The notes under the pieces were generated by a model. It saw only the letters and a program-made list of their open reading frames with translations. It was not told where the DNA came from and made no database searches. From positions 310,001-374,000 of the forward strand of contig JAWKOD010000002.1 of the NCBI GenBank assembly GCA_041391385.1: a stretch of 64,000 nt of DNA, written 5' to 3'. The position numbers and the translations under genes are program-made. Shown one piece after another: positions 1-7,727 of this stretch (positions within the stretch are counted from its first letter, which is position 1; each line of letters begins with the position of its first letter). Origin of the DNA: CANIGN01 sp041391385 (GTDB lineage Bacteria; Bdellovibrionota; UBA2428).

Positions 1-993
1 GGCTTCATCAAAGTCGGTGCCGAAAGTGTGATCTTGAACAAGTTCTCCTTCGCCGCCCTCTGTGAAGAGTTCTTTTTCTCGCCGTTGAACATTATGAGAA
101 ATAACAGCATTGGCAACGTCGAGGATATTTTGAGTGGAGCGGTAGTTTTGCTCTAGCTTATAAATTTTTGCATTGGGATAATCGCGCTCAAACTCTCGAA
201 TGTTTCGAATGTCAGCTCCACGCCATTTGTAAATGGATTGGTCTTCGTCACCCACAACAAAAAGGTTTTTATTTTTTTCGGCGAGAAGCTTAAGTATTTT
301 GTATTGAACAGCGTTCGTATCTTGATATTCGTCTACAAGAATATAGGGGAAATTCTTTTGAAGGTCTTCTCTTACTTCGGGATGTTTTTCTAAGAGTTCA
401 TAGGTTTTTAAGAGTAAGTCTCCAAAGTCTAGGGCTGAGCTCAGCTGCTTCTTTTTTTCGTAAAGCTTAGCAATGGTTTTTAATTTTTCTCTGTGAGCCG
501 GGTAGCGAATTTCTAAAAAGCTATGTTCACTTGGATTAATACCGTCGTTTTTGAGGCGGTCAAAATTTTCTAAAACAAATTTGGGAGTAATTTCTTCCTC
601 TGATTGCCCCATTTCTTTGAGGACTTCCTTAACAAGTGTGTTTTGATCTGAGTCATCAAAAATTGTAAAGTGGGGAGGCAGATTAAATACATAACCGTAC
701 TTTCTCAGCCAACGCACTCCGGCACTGTGGAAGGTAGAGAGAAAAACATCGTCTGCAACATCGGGCGCAACGCTTTCGAGCATGGTTCGCACACGCTCAC
801 GCATTTCTTTAGCTGCTTTATTCGTAAAGGTAAGGGCTAGGATTTCAGCCGGAAACGCATGACCTTCTTCTATGAGCTTAGCGATTCTAAGAGTGAGCAC
901 ACGCGTTTTACCAGAGCCAGCACCCGCAACAACGAGCGCAGGGCCTTCTACGTGCGAACTAGCTTCAGATTGTTGTGTATTGAGTCCACTCAT
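1..993 (-). CDS. UvrD/PcrA-type SF1 DNA helicase, N-terminal part (runs off window)
   Basis: The frame is open from ATG at 993 to the window edge (331 codons), so only the N-terminal half is present. Visible SF1A helicase motifs are the Q-motif region near residues 5-11 (LNTQQSEA), Walker A GAGSGKT at residues 24-30, motif Ia-like ALTFTNKAAKEM, Walker B LVDEYQDTN, motif III GDEDQSIYKWRGAD and motif IV QNYRST. These proteins are ATP-driven 3'-5' translocases used in nucleotide excision repair and replication restart. The motifs do not separate UvrD, PcrA and Rep, so no symbol is given. No strong Shine-Dalgarno precedes the ATG. The gene points away from the structured intergenic region at 1.1-1.24 kb. 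Confidence 0.93.
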   Translation of the reverse strand, partial: MSGLNTQQSEASSHVEGPALVVAGAGSGKTRVLTLRIAKLIEEGHAFPAEILALTFTNKAAKEMRERVRTMLESVAPDVADDVFLSTFHSAGVRWLRKYGYVFNLPPHFTIFDDSDQNTLVKEVLKEMGQSEEEITPKFVLENFDRLKNDGINPSEHSFLEIRYPAHREKLKTIAKLYEKKKQLSSALDFGDLLLKTYELLEKHPEVREDLQKNFPYILVDEYQDTNAVQYKILKLLAEKNKNLFVVGDEDQSIYKWRGADIRNIREFERDYPNAKIYKLEQNYRSTQNILDVANAVISHNVQRREKELFTEGGEGELVQDHTFGTDFDEA

Positions 994-1123
994 GTGGGAA
1001 AAAAGCTACTAATGATCCGTGAAGGCTACAACTCTATTGGCCGTCCTGCTTCTCATTCTCAATATATTGCGTCTTATGACGCCCGCGGACGTTAAAAATA
1101 TTCTACTAGTTGATTTAAGGTAC

Positions 1124-1238
1124 CACTCTTCTCTATAAAGAGTGCAGCCGTTCGGGGGTCGGTCCTAAAAAGCCTAAACCCCTGAGAAGCATGAGGCCGG
1201 GGGTTGTCCAGTCCTCCCCAATACTGATCCCCGGCCCC
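1124..1238 (+). ncRNA. candidate structured RNA or leader with three hairpins
   Basis: This is the 291-base gap between the helicase start and the next gene. Three consecutive hairpins can be read. Hairpin 1 is CACTCTT at 1124-1130 with AAGAGTG at 1138-1144 (7-nt loop). Hairpin 2 is GGGGT at 1155-1159 with ACCCC at 1178-1182. Hairpin 3 is GGCCGGGG at 1195-1202 with CCCCGGCC at 1229-1236, a perfect 8-bp GC stem followed by an AT-rich stretch containing TTTT. It is much richer in G+C than its surroundings. I compared it by eye with SRP RNA, 6S, RNase P and tmRNA signatures and recognised none. It may be a small RNA, a leader of the next gene, or a terminator region. Strand is inferred from the T-rich tail. 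Confidence 0.3.
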
Positions 1239-1284
1239 AAATTTTCTTTCAAATATTGAACCAATAAGAATTATACTTAAAAGA

Positions 1285-1992
1285 GTGACTCGATTTGTTT
1301 TGAGAGGCTTTTTACTGTGTTTCTTTTTCCTAAATTTAGCTCAGGCAGATATATGTAGGCGGGCGTTGCTGAATGCGAAAAACTGGATCGATCAAGTATT
1401 TGGTCAAACGCGAGGAAGAGATGATGGGGCTAGTTTTATTCGATCCTTAGGCATCCTTAAAGAGGCGCGCATTACAACAGCAAGATTAACTCTTCGTGCC
1501 CTTGATCCGAAGGATCTTTCACTTTTAGAAAAAATTCTCAATGAAAACAGGGAGAGCTTTTTTTTAATCCCACCGAATTATCATGACGAAGGAGAGGCTT
1601 ATCTTAAGAGAGTATTACTTGCTAAGGGAAAGAGCGAGGAAGTCAGCGATATATCTACTTATTTCGCACTTTATGACAGTGATAGAAAAGTTTTTCTAGG
1701 TTTTGCTTCGTTAGATTATAATGCTGAAAGCAATGTGTATAGTATGCCTTATATGATTGCCAAAGAAGAACAGAACAAGGGGTACGGCACCGAAGCCCTT
1801 GCTGCACTTGTGGATGTGTATAGAAAATTATCTTCAAATCAAATACCTATCCAAGTTAGGGTTCAGTCTACGAATACAGCCTCAAGGCGAGTTTTCGAAA
1901 AACTTGGATTTCAATATCAATCAGAAGTCCCCTCTCGTCTTGATGAGGGCTACCAAGTGCCTCCTTTAAGTGTGTATGAGCTAAGAGAATAA
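1285..1992 (+). CDS. GNAT-family N-acetyltransferase with N-terminal signal or anchor segment
   Basis: This 235-residue protein resembles RimJ/RimL-type GNATs. TTARLTLRALDPKDL near residue 64 is the usual entry strand, and EEQNKGYGTEA at 161-171 is the acetyl-CoA pyrophosphate-binding motif A (Q/R-x-x-G-x-G/A). STNTASRRVFEKLGF is the conserved late helix and strand. Unusually, residues 1-21 are a hydrophobic export-like segment ending in AQA, which a cytosolic acetyl-CoA enzyme does not need. The start is GTG with no clear Shine-Dalgarno. A TATACT hexamer at 1272-1277 lies about 8 bases upstream, so a leaderless mRNA is possible. The substrate is unknown. The gene converges on pfkA. Confidence 0.8.
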   Translation: MTRFVLRGFLLCFFFLNLAQADICRRALLNAKNWIDQVFGQTRGRDDGASFIRSLGILKEARITTARLTLRALDPKDLSLLEKILNENRESFFLIPPNYHDEGEAYLKRVLLAKGKSEEVSDISTYFALYDSDRKVFLGFASLDYNAESNVYSMPYMIAKEEQNKGYGTEALAALVDVYRKLSSNQIPIQVRVQSTNTASRRVFEKLGFQYQSEVPSRLDEGYQVPPLSVYELRE

Positions 1993-2005
1993 ACGCTTAG
2001 TGTAA

Positions 2006-3049
2006 CTAGCCTTCTAAGCTCTCGAGAATTGCTATGTAGCGATCGGGTACGGTCTTAAGCTTCTCGGTTGCTTTGGCGAGGGTAACGGCACTCATTACAC
2101 CCCCATGAAGTGCGGGCATCATACCCCACTTGTTATTGAGGATTAACTCACCAGCAAAGATGCCATAAGTAGTTGCTAAAACTCTGTCGCTTGCTGTGGG
2201 GGTTCCGCCTCGTTGTACGTGGCCAAGCACTGTAACTCGAGCTTCTACGCCTGTGCGTCTTTCAAGTTCGTCGGCAACAAATTGTCCAATGCCGCCCAGG
2301 AGAGGGCGACCAAAAGGATCTTTTCTGTCTTTAGACACTCCCATGGGTTGACCGTCGATAAGAACTTTTGCGCCTTCTGCGACAACGACAATGGAGAATT
2401 TTTTGCCACGTTTTTTACGTGCATCTAAAATAGCAACAATGTCTTCAATGGCGCGAGGTCTCTCAGGAATAATGCATGCGTCTGCTCCACCAGCAATGGC
2501 TGAGTAGGTGGCAATCCATCCAGCGTGGCGGCCCATGACTTCAATAACCATGGCGCGGTTATGCGACTCAGCTGTGGTGTGTAAGCGGTCAATGGCTTCA
2601 GTGGCAATTTCTACTGCGGTTGCAAAGCCAAAGGTAAAGTCAGTCTCTCCAATGTCATTGTCAATCGTTTTGGGGACGCCCATGATGGGCATGCCCATTT
2701 CAAAAAGTTTAGAAGAAACAGTGAGTGTTCCTTCTCCGCCAATAGCAACAATGCCATCAAGCTTGAGTTCTTTGAAACGTTCAAAAGCTAACTTAATAGA
2801 GGCTTCGTCTTTAAGTACGTTTGTGCGCGAGGTGCGAAGTATCGTGCCTCCAACATGGAGAATGCCACTAACAGATTTGTAATCGAGCTCGACAGTTCTG
2901 TTTTCAAGAAGGCCAGCCCAACCATCCAATAAACCAATGACCGAGTATCCTTCGGGAAGAAGTCTTCGTGCAACTCCTCGAATAGCCGCATTGAGTCCTG
3001 GGCAATCGCCCCCGCCTGTAAGAATTCCAATGCGCTTGTTGATAGACAT
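2006..3049 (-). CDS. pfkA: 6-phosphofructokinase (group III type)
   Basis: Phosphorylates fructose 6-phosphate to fructose 1,6-bisphosphate in glycolysis. The 347-residue protein shows the N-terminal GGGDCPGLN motif (12-20), GGEGT at 104-108, PKTIDND at 126-132 and the sugar-binding MGRHAGWIA segment. Gly at the second-last position of GGEGT (the position that is Asp in pyrophosphate enzymes) predicts ATP as donor. The Lys in PKTIDND and the Glu in GGEG are typical of the mixed group III enzymes rather than of E. coli PfkA, so ATP versus pyrophosphate use is a prediction. The start is 4 bases after the lpoB stop, indicating a two-gene operon with lpoB. Confidence 0.93.
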   Translation of the reverse strand: MSINKRIGILTGGGDCPGLNAAIRGVARRLLPEGYSVIGLLDGWAGLLENRTVELDYKSVSGILHVGGTILRTSRTNVLKDEASIKLAFERFKELKLDGIVAIGGEGTLTVSSKLFEMGMPIMGVPKTIDNDIGETDFTFGFATAVEIATEAIDRLHTTAESHNRAMVIEVMGRHAGWIATYSAIAGGADACIIPERPRAIEDIVAILDARKKRGKKFSIVVVAEGAKVLIDGQPMGVSKDRKDPFGRPLLGGIGQFVADELERRTGVEARVTVLGHVQRGGTPTASDRVLATTYGIFAGELILNNKWGMMPALHGGVMSAVTLAKATEKLKTVPDRYIAILESLEG

Positions 3050-3053
3050 TTTC

Positions 3054-3653
3054 TTAAAGACCTACAGATTTCTTTTTGAATCTTTTCCGAATAGGTTTTT
3101 CTTCAGACCAAACAATGAGGCCTGATTCGAGATCTGTCATGTTAAGTGTGAGTTTGTAAAACACAAGTTTTTTGCTTCCAACTTGTTGTACGTTTGAGAT
3201 GAGATCTCCCGTGATGAGATAGTCCGGAGCGATACCACCATCGCGACGTTTTTGAGTGTCTTTTTTGTAACGGCCCGAATCTAAGGCGTAGTCGACTTCG
3301 CCTTCACGCAGGTTTCTGTCTTCTTTGTTCGAAAAGCGGAGCTTGCCTGTTTTTAAAATCGCAGTGCGTACAGCGTCTGTAATCATTTTGGTGTCGATAT
3401 GCTCAGAGGTTTTGTTGCGGACAACTTCCATCTGAACAACGGGGGGTGTTTTAGCAGCCGTTATAGTGGGGTGCTGTTGGAGTGAAACAATCATCTCTTG
3501 TGAGAGGACTTGGGCGTCGCTTTCATTGAACTCGTCGTCGAGGTGACGAACAACATTGGGATCGTCGTATTCCCCTTGGGTGAACTGACGAGATCCACAT
3601 GCAGACAACAAAAGAAGACCAGAAATAGCGAGATAATTTCGAGTGTTTTTCAT
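3054..3653 (-). CDS. lpoB: LpoB-like penicillin-binding protein activator, lipoprotein
   Basis: A 199-residue lipoprotein with signal peptide and lipobox LSAC (lipidated Cys19). The mature part has the family pattern: a flexible stretch, then DDEFNESDAQVLSQEM, a PPVVQMEVVRNKTSEHIDT segment and a TITD/RT helix (ITDAVRTAILKTGKLRF), ending with an ITGDLISN strand and a WSEEK terminus. In enterobacteria LpoB sits in the outer membrane and stimulates the bifunctional peptidoglycan synthase PBP1b; the same role is inferred here. It is the first gene of an operon with pfkA. The partner PBP1b is not in the window. Confidence 0.88.
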   Translation of the reverse strand: MKNTRNYLAISGLLLLSACGSRQFTQGEYDDPNVVRHLDDEFNESDAQVLSQEMIVSLQQHPTITAAKTPPVVQMEVVRNKTSEHIDTKMITDAVRTAILKTGKLRFSNKEDRNLREGEVDYALDSGRYKKDTQKRRDGGIAPDYLITGDLISNVQQVGSKKLVFYKLTLNMTDLESGLIVWSEEKPIRKRFKKKSVGL

Positions 3654-3786
3654 TGGAATCAGCTTAGCCTGCCTTAAAAGAGGTGCCTAGGATAAAAAAA
3701 GTTATGACTCAGTTCAGAAGCTAAGATTTTCCAAGGGGGCGTTATTTAGACTCATAGACTCTGATCGGCTAGGCTCAGAGAGGCTT

Positions 3787-4674
3787 ATGGCGAGGGTTTA
3801 TTTTGTAACGGGAAAGGGCGGAACGGGAAAATCTGTTCTTGCTCGAAGCCTAGCTGAGAAGATAAGCACGCAAGATCTCAAGGTTCTTTTAATTAAAATA
3901 GATAGCTTTTCTTTGTCTACAACAGGGGATGATGGCGCACAGTTTAAAAAAAAGAACTTATGGGAGCAAAAGCTGCATCTTCACCGCGTAATGGAAGAGT
4001 ACTTTGAAACAACGCTCGCTAAAATACCTGTTCCAGGAGCCTTACAAAAAGTAGCTCAAAAAATTCAAGAAACGGTAGCCACTAAACTCCTCGCGAATAA
4101 ATATGTTTTGAGATTCGTTGAAACATGCCCGGGCCTGACCCCTTCAATTTTTTTAGGCAAAGTATGCTGGGAGGCTCAAGATGGCGGACCAGATACAAAT
4201 TCACGTTGGGATGTTGTGATTGTAGATGCTCCGTCTACCGGACAAGCCTTGCAAATTTTTGATAGTGCTAAAACACTTTCACGTGTTCTTACTAAGGGAT
4301 TGATTTCGAATCATATCGCAGACACCTTAAAGTTTGCATACAGCCACAATTTTGAAATCCATTTAATGACTCTTCCCGAGGAGGGTCCTCTTCAGGAATG
4401 TGAAGAAATGATCGCAAAATTTTCGAAGCTTGAGCTAAAAGTTTCTCAAGTTTGGATTAACAAAGTTGTCCCAGAGGTCGAAGAGCAAGCGCTTCGAGCG
4501 TATAACTCTAAAGACGAAGTTTTGTCGAAGGCCATTCAAACAGAACTTGAACGTATTGCAGATCAAAAAGAAGCTATTCAAAAATTTGAGGCAACTCATT
4601 TAGAAATTAAAAAAGCGCGCATTCGTGAGCTTTCGAGCACACAAGACGTTTCTTTTGTGGGAGAGCTCCCGTGA
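3787..4674 (+). CDS. ArsA/Get3-like (SIMIBI class) ATPase, first of a tandem pair
   Basis: A 295-residue P-loop NTPase. Residues 8-16 (TGKGGTGKS) are the deviant Walker A with the signature lysine (Lys10) that reaches the partner subunit in ArsA/Get3/MinD-type dimers. VVIVDAPSTGQALQIF matches the ArsA switch region (usually DTAPTGHTLRLL). No metal-binding CxxC of Get3 and no arsenite-binding cysteine cluster is seen, so neither arsenite export nor tail-anchored protein insertion is supported. Its stop overlaps the GTG of the second ATPase by 4 bases, so the two are translationally coupled. A small inverted repeat (CTCTGA/TCAGAG) lies just before the start and includes part of the ribosome-binding region. 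Confidence 0.85.
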   Translation: MARVYFVTGKGGTGKSVLARSLAEKISTQDLKVLLIKIDSFSLSTTGDDGAQFKKKNLWEQKLHLHRVMEEYFETTLAKIPVPGALQKVAQKIQETVATKLLANKYVLRFVETCPGLTPSIFLGKVCWEAQDGGPDTNSRWDVVIVDAPSTGQALQIFDSAKTLSRVLTKGLISNHIADTLKFAYSHNFEIHLMTLPEEGPLQECEEMIAKFSKLELKVSQVWINKVVPEVEEQALRAYNSKDEVLSKAIQTELERIADQKEAIQKFEATHLEIKKARIRELSSTQDVSFVGELP

Positions 4675-5693
4675 AACAAAGCGTAGTTGTCTTGGGAAGT
4701 GGCGGAGTTGGAAAAACAACAGTGGCTGCAGCTATGGGGCTGGCTATGGCGCAAAAGTACAGTCGGGGTGCAATTTTTACAGTCGACCCCAGTCAGCGTC
4801 TTTGTCAGACCTTGGGCTTAAAGCATTTGAGTTTGGAGCCTTCATTAATGTGTGAGGGGCGAGTTGAGGTCTACGGACTAGAAATTCAAGATGCCCTCAA
4901 AAAACTTCTTGTTAAGGTTATTCATGATCCAAAAAAAGTAGAGACAATTCTTAATCATCGACTTTTTAGAATGATAGAGGGAAATGTTAGTCACCTGGAT
5001 CATTTTCTAGCAATGGAAAAGATTGTGGAGTTGATTAAGCGCGAAGATTTAGATTTTTTAGTTGTCGATACGCCTCCTCACGATCAGGCTTTTGAGTTTT
5101 TTGAAGCCCCTAAGGTTCTCTCTAGTTTTTTAGATAAAGCATTTTTGAAAATATTAATGGATCCTAAAATTAGCTCCGACAATCTTGTTGCAAGAGTAGT
5201 CAATAAGGCAATGGATGAGGGGTGGAAGATTTTTCGCTCTTTTATGGGAGATAGCTTTTGGCAAGAACTTGCGACTTTACTCGAGGAGCTTATGCCGTTG
5301 CGAGATAAATTATTATCTGCAACAGAGAGTATGAATGCTTTTCTACATGCTTCGAATACACAAGCAGCTTTGGTCTGTGTCCCTGAGCGCGCTTCTCTTG
5401 CGGTAGCTGAAGAACTTAATCAAAATTGGAAGAGTAAGTTGAATCTTGAGGTTAAAGATTTAGTGTTTAATCGCGCACAGCCAGCGGATCTTAAAATGCA
5501 ACAGGAGCTAAAGGGCACTTTGTTTTACGAAAAGTTTGAATTACAAAAACAGCTTTATGCCTCAGAGTTTTTTAAAAGTTTTGAGCGTGTTGCTTTGATT
5601 CACCCTCGTTCCCCAAGGGACATGGGTCTAAAGGTTTTGGAGGAGATTGGTCATGACCTTGTCGAAAAGTTCAATTTTGAGTCAAAAGTATAG
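4671..5693 (+). CDS. ArsA/Get3-like ATPase, second of a tandem pair, lacks the signature lysine
   Basis: A 340-residue paralogue of the upstream ATPase. The P-loop at 9-17 reads GSGGVGKTT: the catalytic P-loop lysine (Lys15) is kept but the signature lysine position (residue 10) is serine. LVVDTPPHDQAFEFFEAP is a clear ArsA-type switch motif, and TVDPSQRL matches the family's second strand (VSTDPA..L). The gene uses GTG at 4671, overlapping the upstream stop by 4 bases, and its 3' end overlaps gshA by 41 bases. The coupling suggests a heterodimer with one complete and one altered nucleotide site. Function and client are unknown; similar ATPase pairs may be lineage-specific. Confidence 0.85.
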   Translation: MKQSVVVLGSGGVGKTTVAAAMGLAMAQKYSRGAIFTVDPSQRLCQTLGLKHLSLEPSLMCEGRVEVYGLEIQDALKKLLVKVIHDPKKVETILNHRLFRMIEGNVSHLDHFLAMEKIVELIKREDLDFLVVDTPPHDQAFEFFEAPKVLSSFLDKAFLKILMDPKISSDNLVARVVNKAMDEGWKIFRSFMGDSFWQELATLLEELMPLRDKLLSATESMNAFLHASNTQAALVCVPERASLAVAEELNQNWKSKLNLEVKDLVFNRAQPADLKMQQELKGTLFYEKFELQKQLYASEFFKSFERVALIHPRSPRDMGLKVLEEIGHDLVEKFNFESKV

Positions 5694-6864
5694 CCGCGAA
5701 ACTCTTATACAAGCTCGCGCTGCTCTCGATACCCTTGTTCCTTCGTGTGGAATGCCCATTTATACATCAATTGACCTGAGAGATTCGGGAGATCGCATTG
5801 TTGCTGTAGATGTGAATCTTTTCCCAGCAGGCTTTAACAATTTGAATGCTGAGGCACTTCGAAAGGCTTCAGAGGAGATGAAGACTTTTTTAAAAAAGAA
5901 AATGAAAAGTGCAGGCCCTTGGAAGCTGGGCCTCTTACCAGAGTCACATACAAACAATGAAGGCTATTTAAAAAACATTCTTGCTCTAAAGCAAGTTATT
6001 CAAAACGCAGGCGCTGAACTTAAAGTGGCCTGGACGGGTTTACCGATACCTAAGCCATGGGAACTCAAAGTAGGAGAAGATAAGCTCCTGTATTCTCCTA
6101 TTCAGGAAGTTACTGCTTGGGCTGATGCTTTAGTCTTAAATCATGATTTAAGTGGGGGGCCATTAGACCCCGTTACTAATTTCACAAAATCAGTTTTCCC
6201 AAGTCCTGATTTAGGTTGGTATAAAAGAAAAAAATCAGAGCACTTCGAAATTGCTACGAAAATCCTTAACCTTGTTTCAACAAAGGTGGCGATTGACCCA
6301 AATGATTTCTTGGCAGAATCGCTTACCGTGGGCGATCTTAATTTCAGTGCCAAAGAAGACGTGCAACGCTTGATAGATGAGGCGGCGCAGTTTTTTGAAA
6401 AACTAAAAAAACGATCAGATAAACCCTTTGTTTATATTAAAAATGACTCGGGAACTTATGGACTTGGAATTTGGAACTTTGCTTCTTTAGAAGAGCTAAA
6501 GGGTGCGGCAAAGCATCTTCAGAAAAAATTTCAGCGGGCTAAGCAAGGCACCTATGTGAAACAAGTTATTTTACAAGAGGGTATAAGAACGCGATTTGCG
6601 GAAACTGGCCCCGAGGCTGTTGTTCTTGAACCAGTTGTTTATTCTGTGAATGGTCAGCGTGTGGGTGGTTTCTTAAGATGTGCCTTTGCCGAGAATGATG
6701 ACAAAGGGACAGAGTTGAATTTAAACCGGCCTAATGCATGGTTCGAAGATGAAACTCGCATTAGTGCTGAGCTTGCTGAGGTTCGGGACTTGTATTGCTT
6801 TGTGACTCAACTTCACTCTGTTGCAGCTGCTATCGAGGATTGTCCCTGCGAAGCAAATTTTTAG
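5653..6864 (+). CDS. gshA: Glutamate-cysteine ligase, Acidithiobacillus type
   Basis: Catalyses the first step of glutathione synthesis, joining glutamate and cysteine with ATP. The 403-residue protein fits the family first defined in Acidithiobacillus ferrooxidans (ATP-grasp-like, unrelated to E. coli GshA): VDVNLFPAGFNNL near the N-terminus, a central LGLLPESHTNN strand, YIKNDSGTYGLGIW and VILQEGIRTR. I place the start at ATG 5653, with AGGAG at 5641-5645, in preference to the in-frame TTG at 5647. The start lies inside the upstream ATPase gene (41-base overlap in another frame), so expression is probably coupled to the ATPase pair. No gshB follows. Confidence 0.88.
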   Translation: MTLSKSSILSQKYSRETLIQARAALDTLVPSCGMPIYTSIDLRDSGDRIVAVDVNLFPAGFNNLNAEALRKASEEMKTFLKKKMKSAGPWKLGLLPESHTNNEGYLKNILALKQVIQNAGAELKVAWTGLPIPKPWELKVGEDKLLYSPIQEVTAWADALVLNHDLSGGPLDPVTNFTKSVFPSPDLGWYKRKKSEHFEIATKILNLVSTKVAIDPNDFLAESLTVGDLNFSAKEDVQRLIDEAAQFFEKLKKRSDKPFVYIKNDSGTYGLGIWNFASLEELKGAAKHLQKKFQRAKQGTYVKQVILQEGIRTRFAETGPEAVVLEPVVYSVNGQRVGGFLRCAFAENDDKGTELNLNRPNAWFEDETRISAELAEVRDLYCFVTQLHSVAAAIEDCPCEANF

Positions 6865-6895
6865 ATTGCGTTTTAAAAAATGAGACTCAAAAAAA

Positions 6896-7726
6896 ATGAA
6901 CAATGTTTTAAAGCTCACAGATGAAATTTTAAAAAAATTGAAAGAAGAATCCTCAAGCCCTTCTTCAAAGGACAAGCCAAAGTTTTCGCTTCAAGACCCA
7001 AAGAATGTTGCGTATAGAAAAAAATATATCGGCACTGAGTATGAGTTCTTGGGACTATCTCTTCCCCAGGAGTCTTTGGTCTATAAGAGAGGATTTGAAA
7101 ATTTTAAGGCAGAAAACTTTCAAGAGAAGGCAGCGCTTTGGAGGTCTGTCTGGAATGAAAGTCATCATTATCATGTGATGAGTCAGGCCCTTAGTGGCCT
7201 ATCAAAACTTGAGACTGAAGTTCAAACGAAGAACGAACATCTTGTGCTCCTCAATACGATTGCAGCAGCTTTGAAAAAACTAGATAACTGGGCACATTCT
7301 GACGGAGTTTCTTCAATGCTTGCCCGATTATTAGAACGAGCCCAAAGTGATAAGGCGTTACTGGCACTGCATTTAAAATTTAGAACTAAGTGGAATAAAA
7401 GTAAGAATCCCTGGGAGAGAAGGCAGTCCATTGTGAGTCTTCTTTATTATGCAAGTGCTCGCGAAAAGTACCTTCCCTATAAAAAAATGCTCCCCCTGGT
7501 AGATGCTCTGATAGAGGATGAAGCTTTTTATGTTCAACGTGGAGTGGGTTGGACCTTAAGAGAGCTTTATAATGTGTATCCCAAAGAGACTTATGCTTAT
7601 TTGGTAAAAAATATCTCTAAGCTTTCTGCGATTGCTTTTAGTGCAAGCACGGAGAAACTTACGAAAAAGGATAAGGATTTATTAAAAAAACTAAGGATTC
7701 GTCAAAGAGCAAATAAGAAAAGCTAA
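6896..7726 (+). CDS. AlkD-like DNA alkylation repair glycosylase
   Basis: A 276-residue all-helical (HEAT-like) protein of the DNA alkylation repair family. The four residues known to matter in Bacillus cereus AlkD can be aligned: Trp132 and Asp136 (NWAHSD), Arg176 (PWERR) and Trp219 (QRGVGWTLRE). It is therefore predicted to excise cationic N3- and N7-alkylpurines without base flipping. The first about 35 residues are a charged, low-complexity extension. It lies 31 bases after gshA in the same direction and meets the phosphatase gene tail to tail. A role with glutathione synthesis in coping with electrophiles is an attractive but unproven reading of the neighbourhood. Confidence 0.85.
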   Translation: MNNVLKLTDEILKKLKEESSSPSSKDKPKFSLQDPKNVAYRKKYIGTEYEFLGLSLPQESLVYKRGFENFKAENFQEKAALWRSVWNESHHYHVMSQALSGLSKLETEVQTKNEHLVLLNTIAAALKKLDNWAHSDGVSSMLARLLERAQSDKALLALHLKFRTKWNKSKNPWERRQSIVSLLYYASAREKYLPYKKMLPLVDALIEDEAFYVQRGVGWTLRELYNVYPKETYAYLVKNISKLSAIAFSASTEKLTKKDKDLLKKLRIRQRANKKS

Positions 7727-7727
7727 A

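Noticed and set aside
1995..2019. GCTTAG/CTAAGC hairpin between GNAT and pfkA as terminator
   Set aside because: Only 6 bp, no T-run on either strand.
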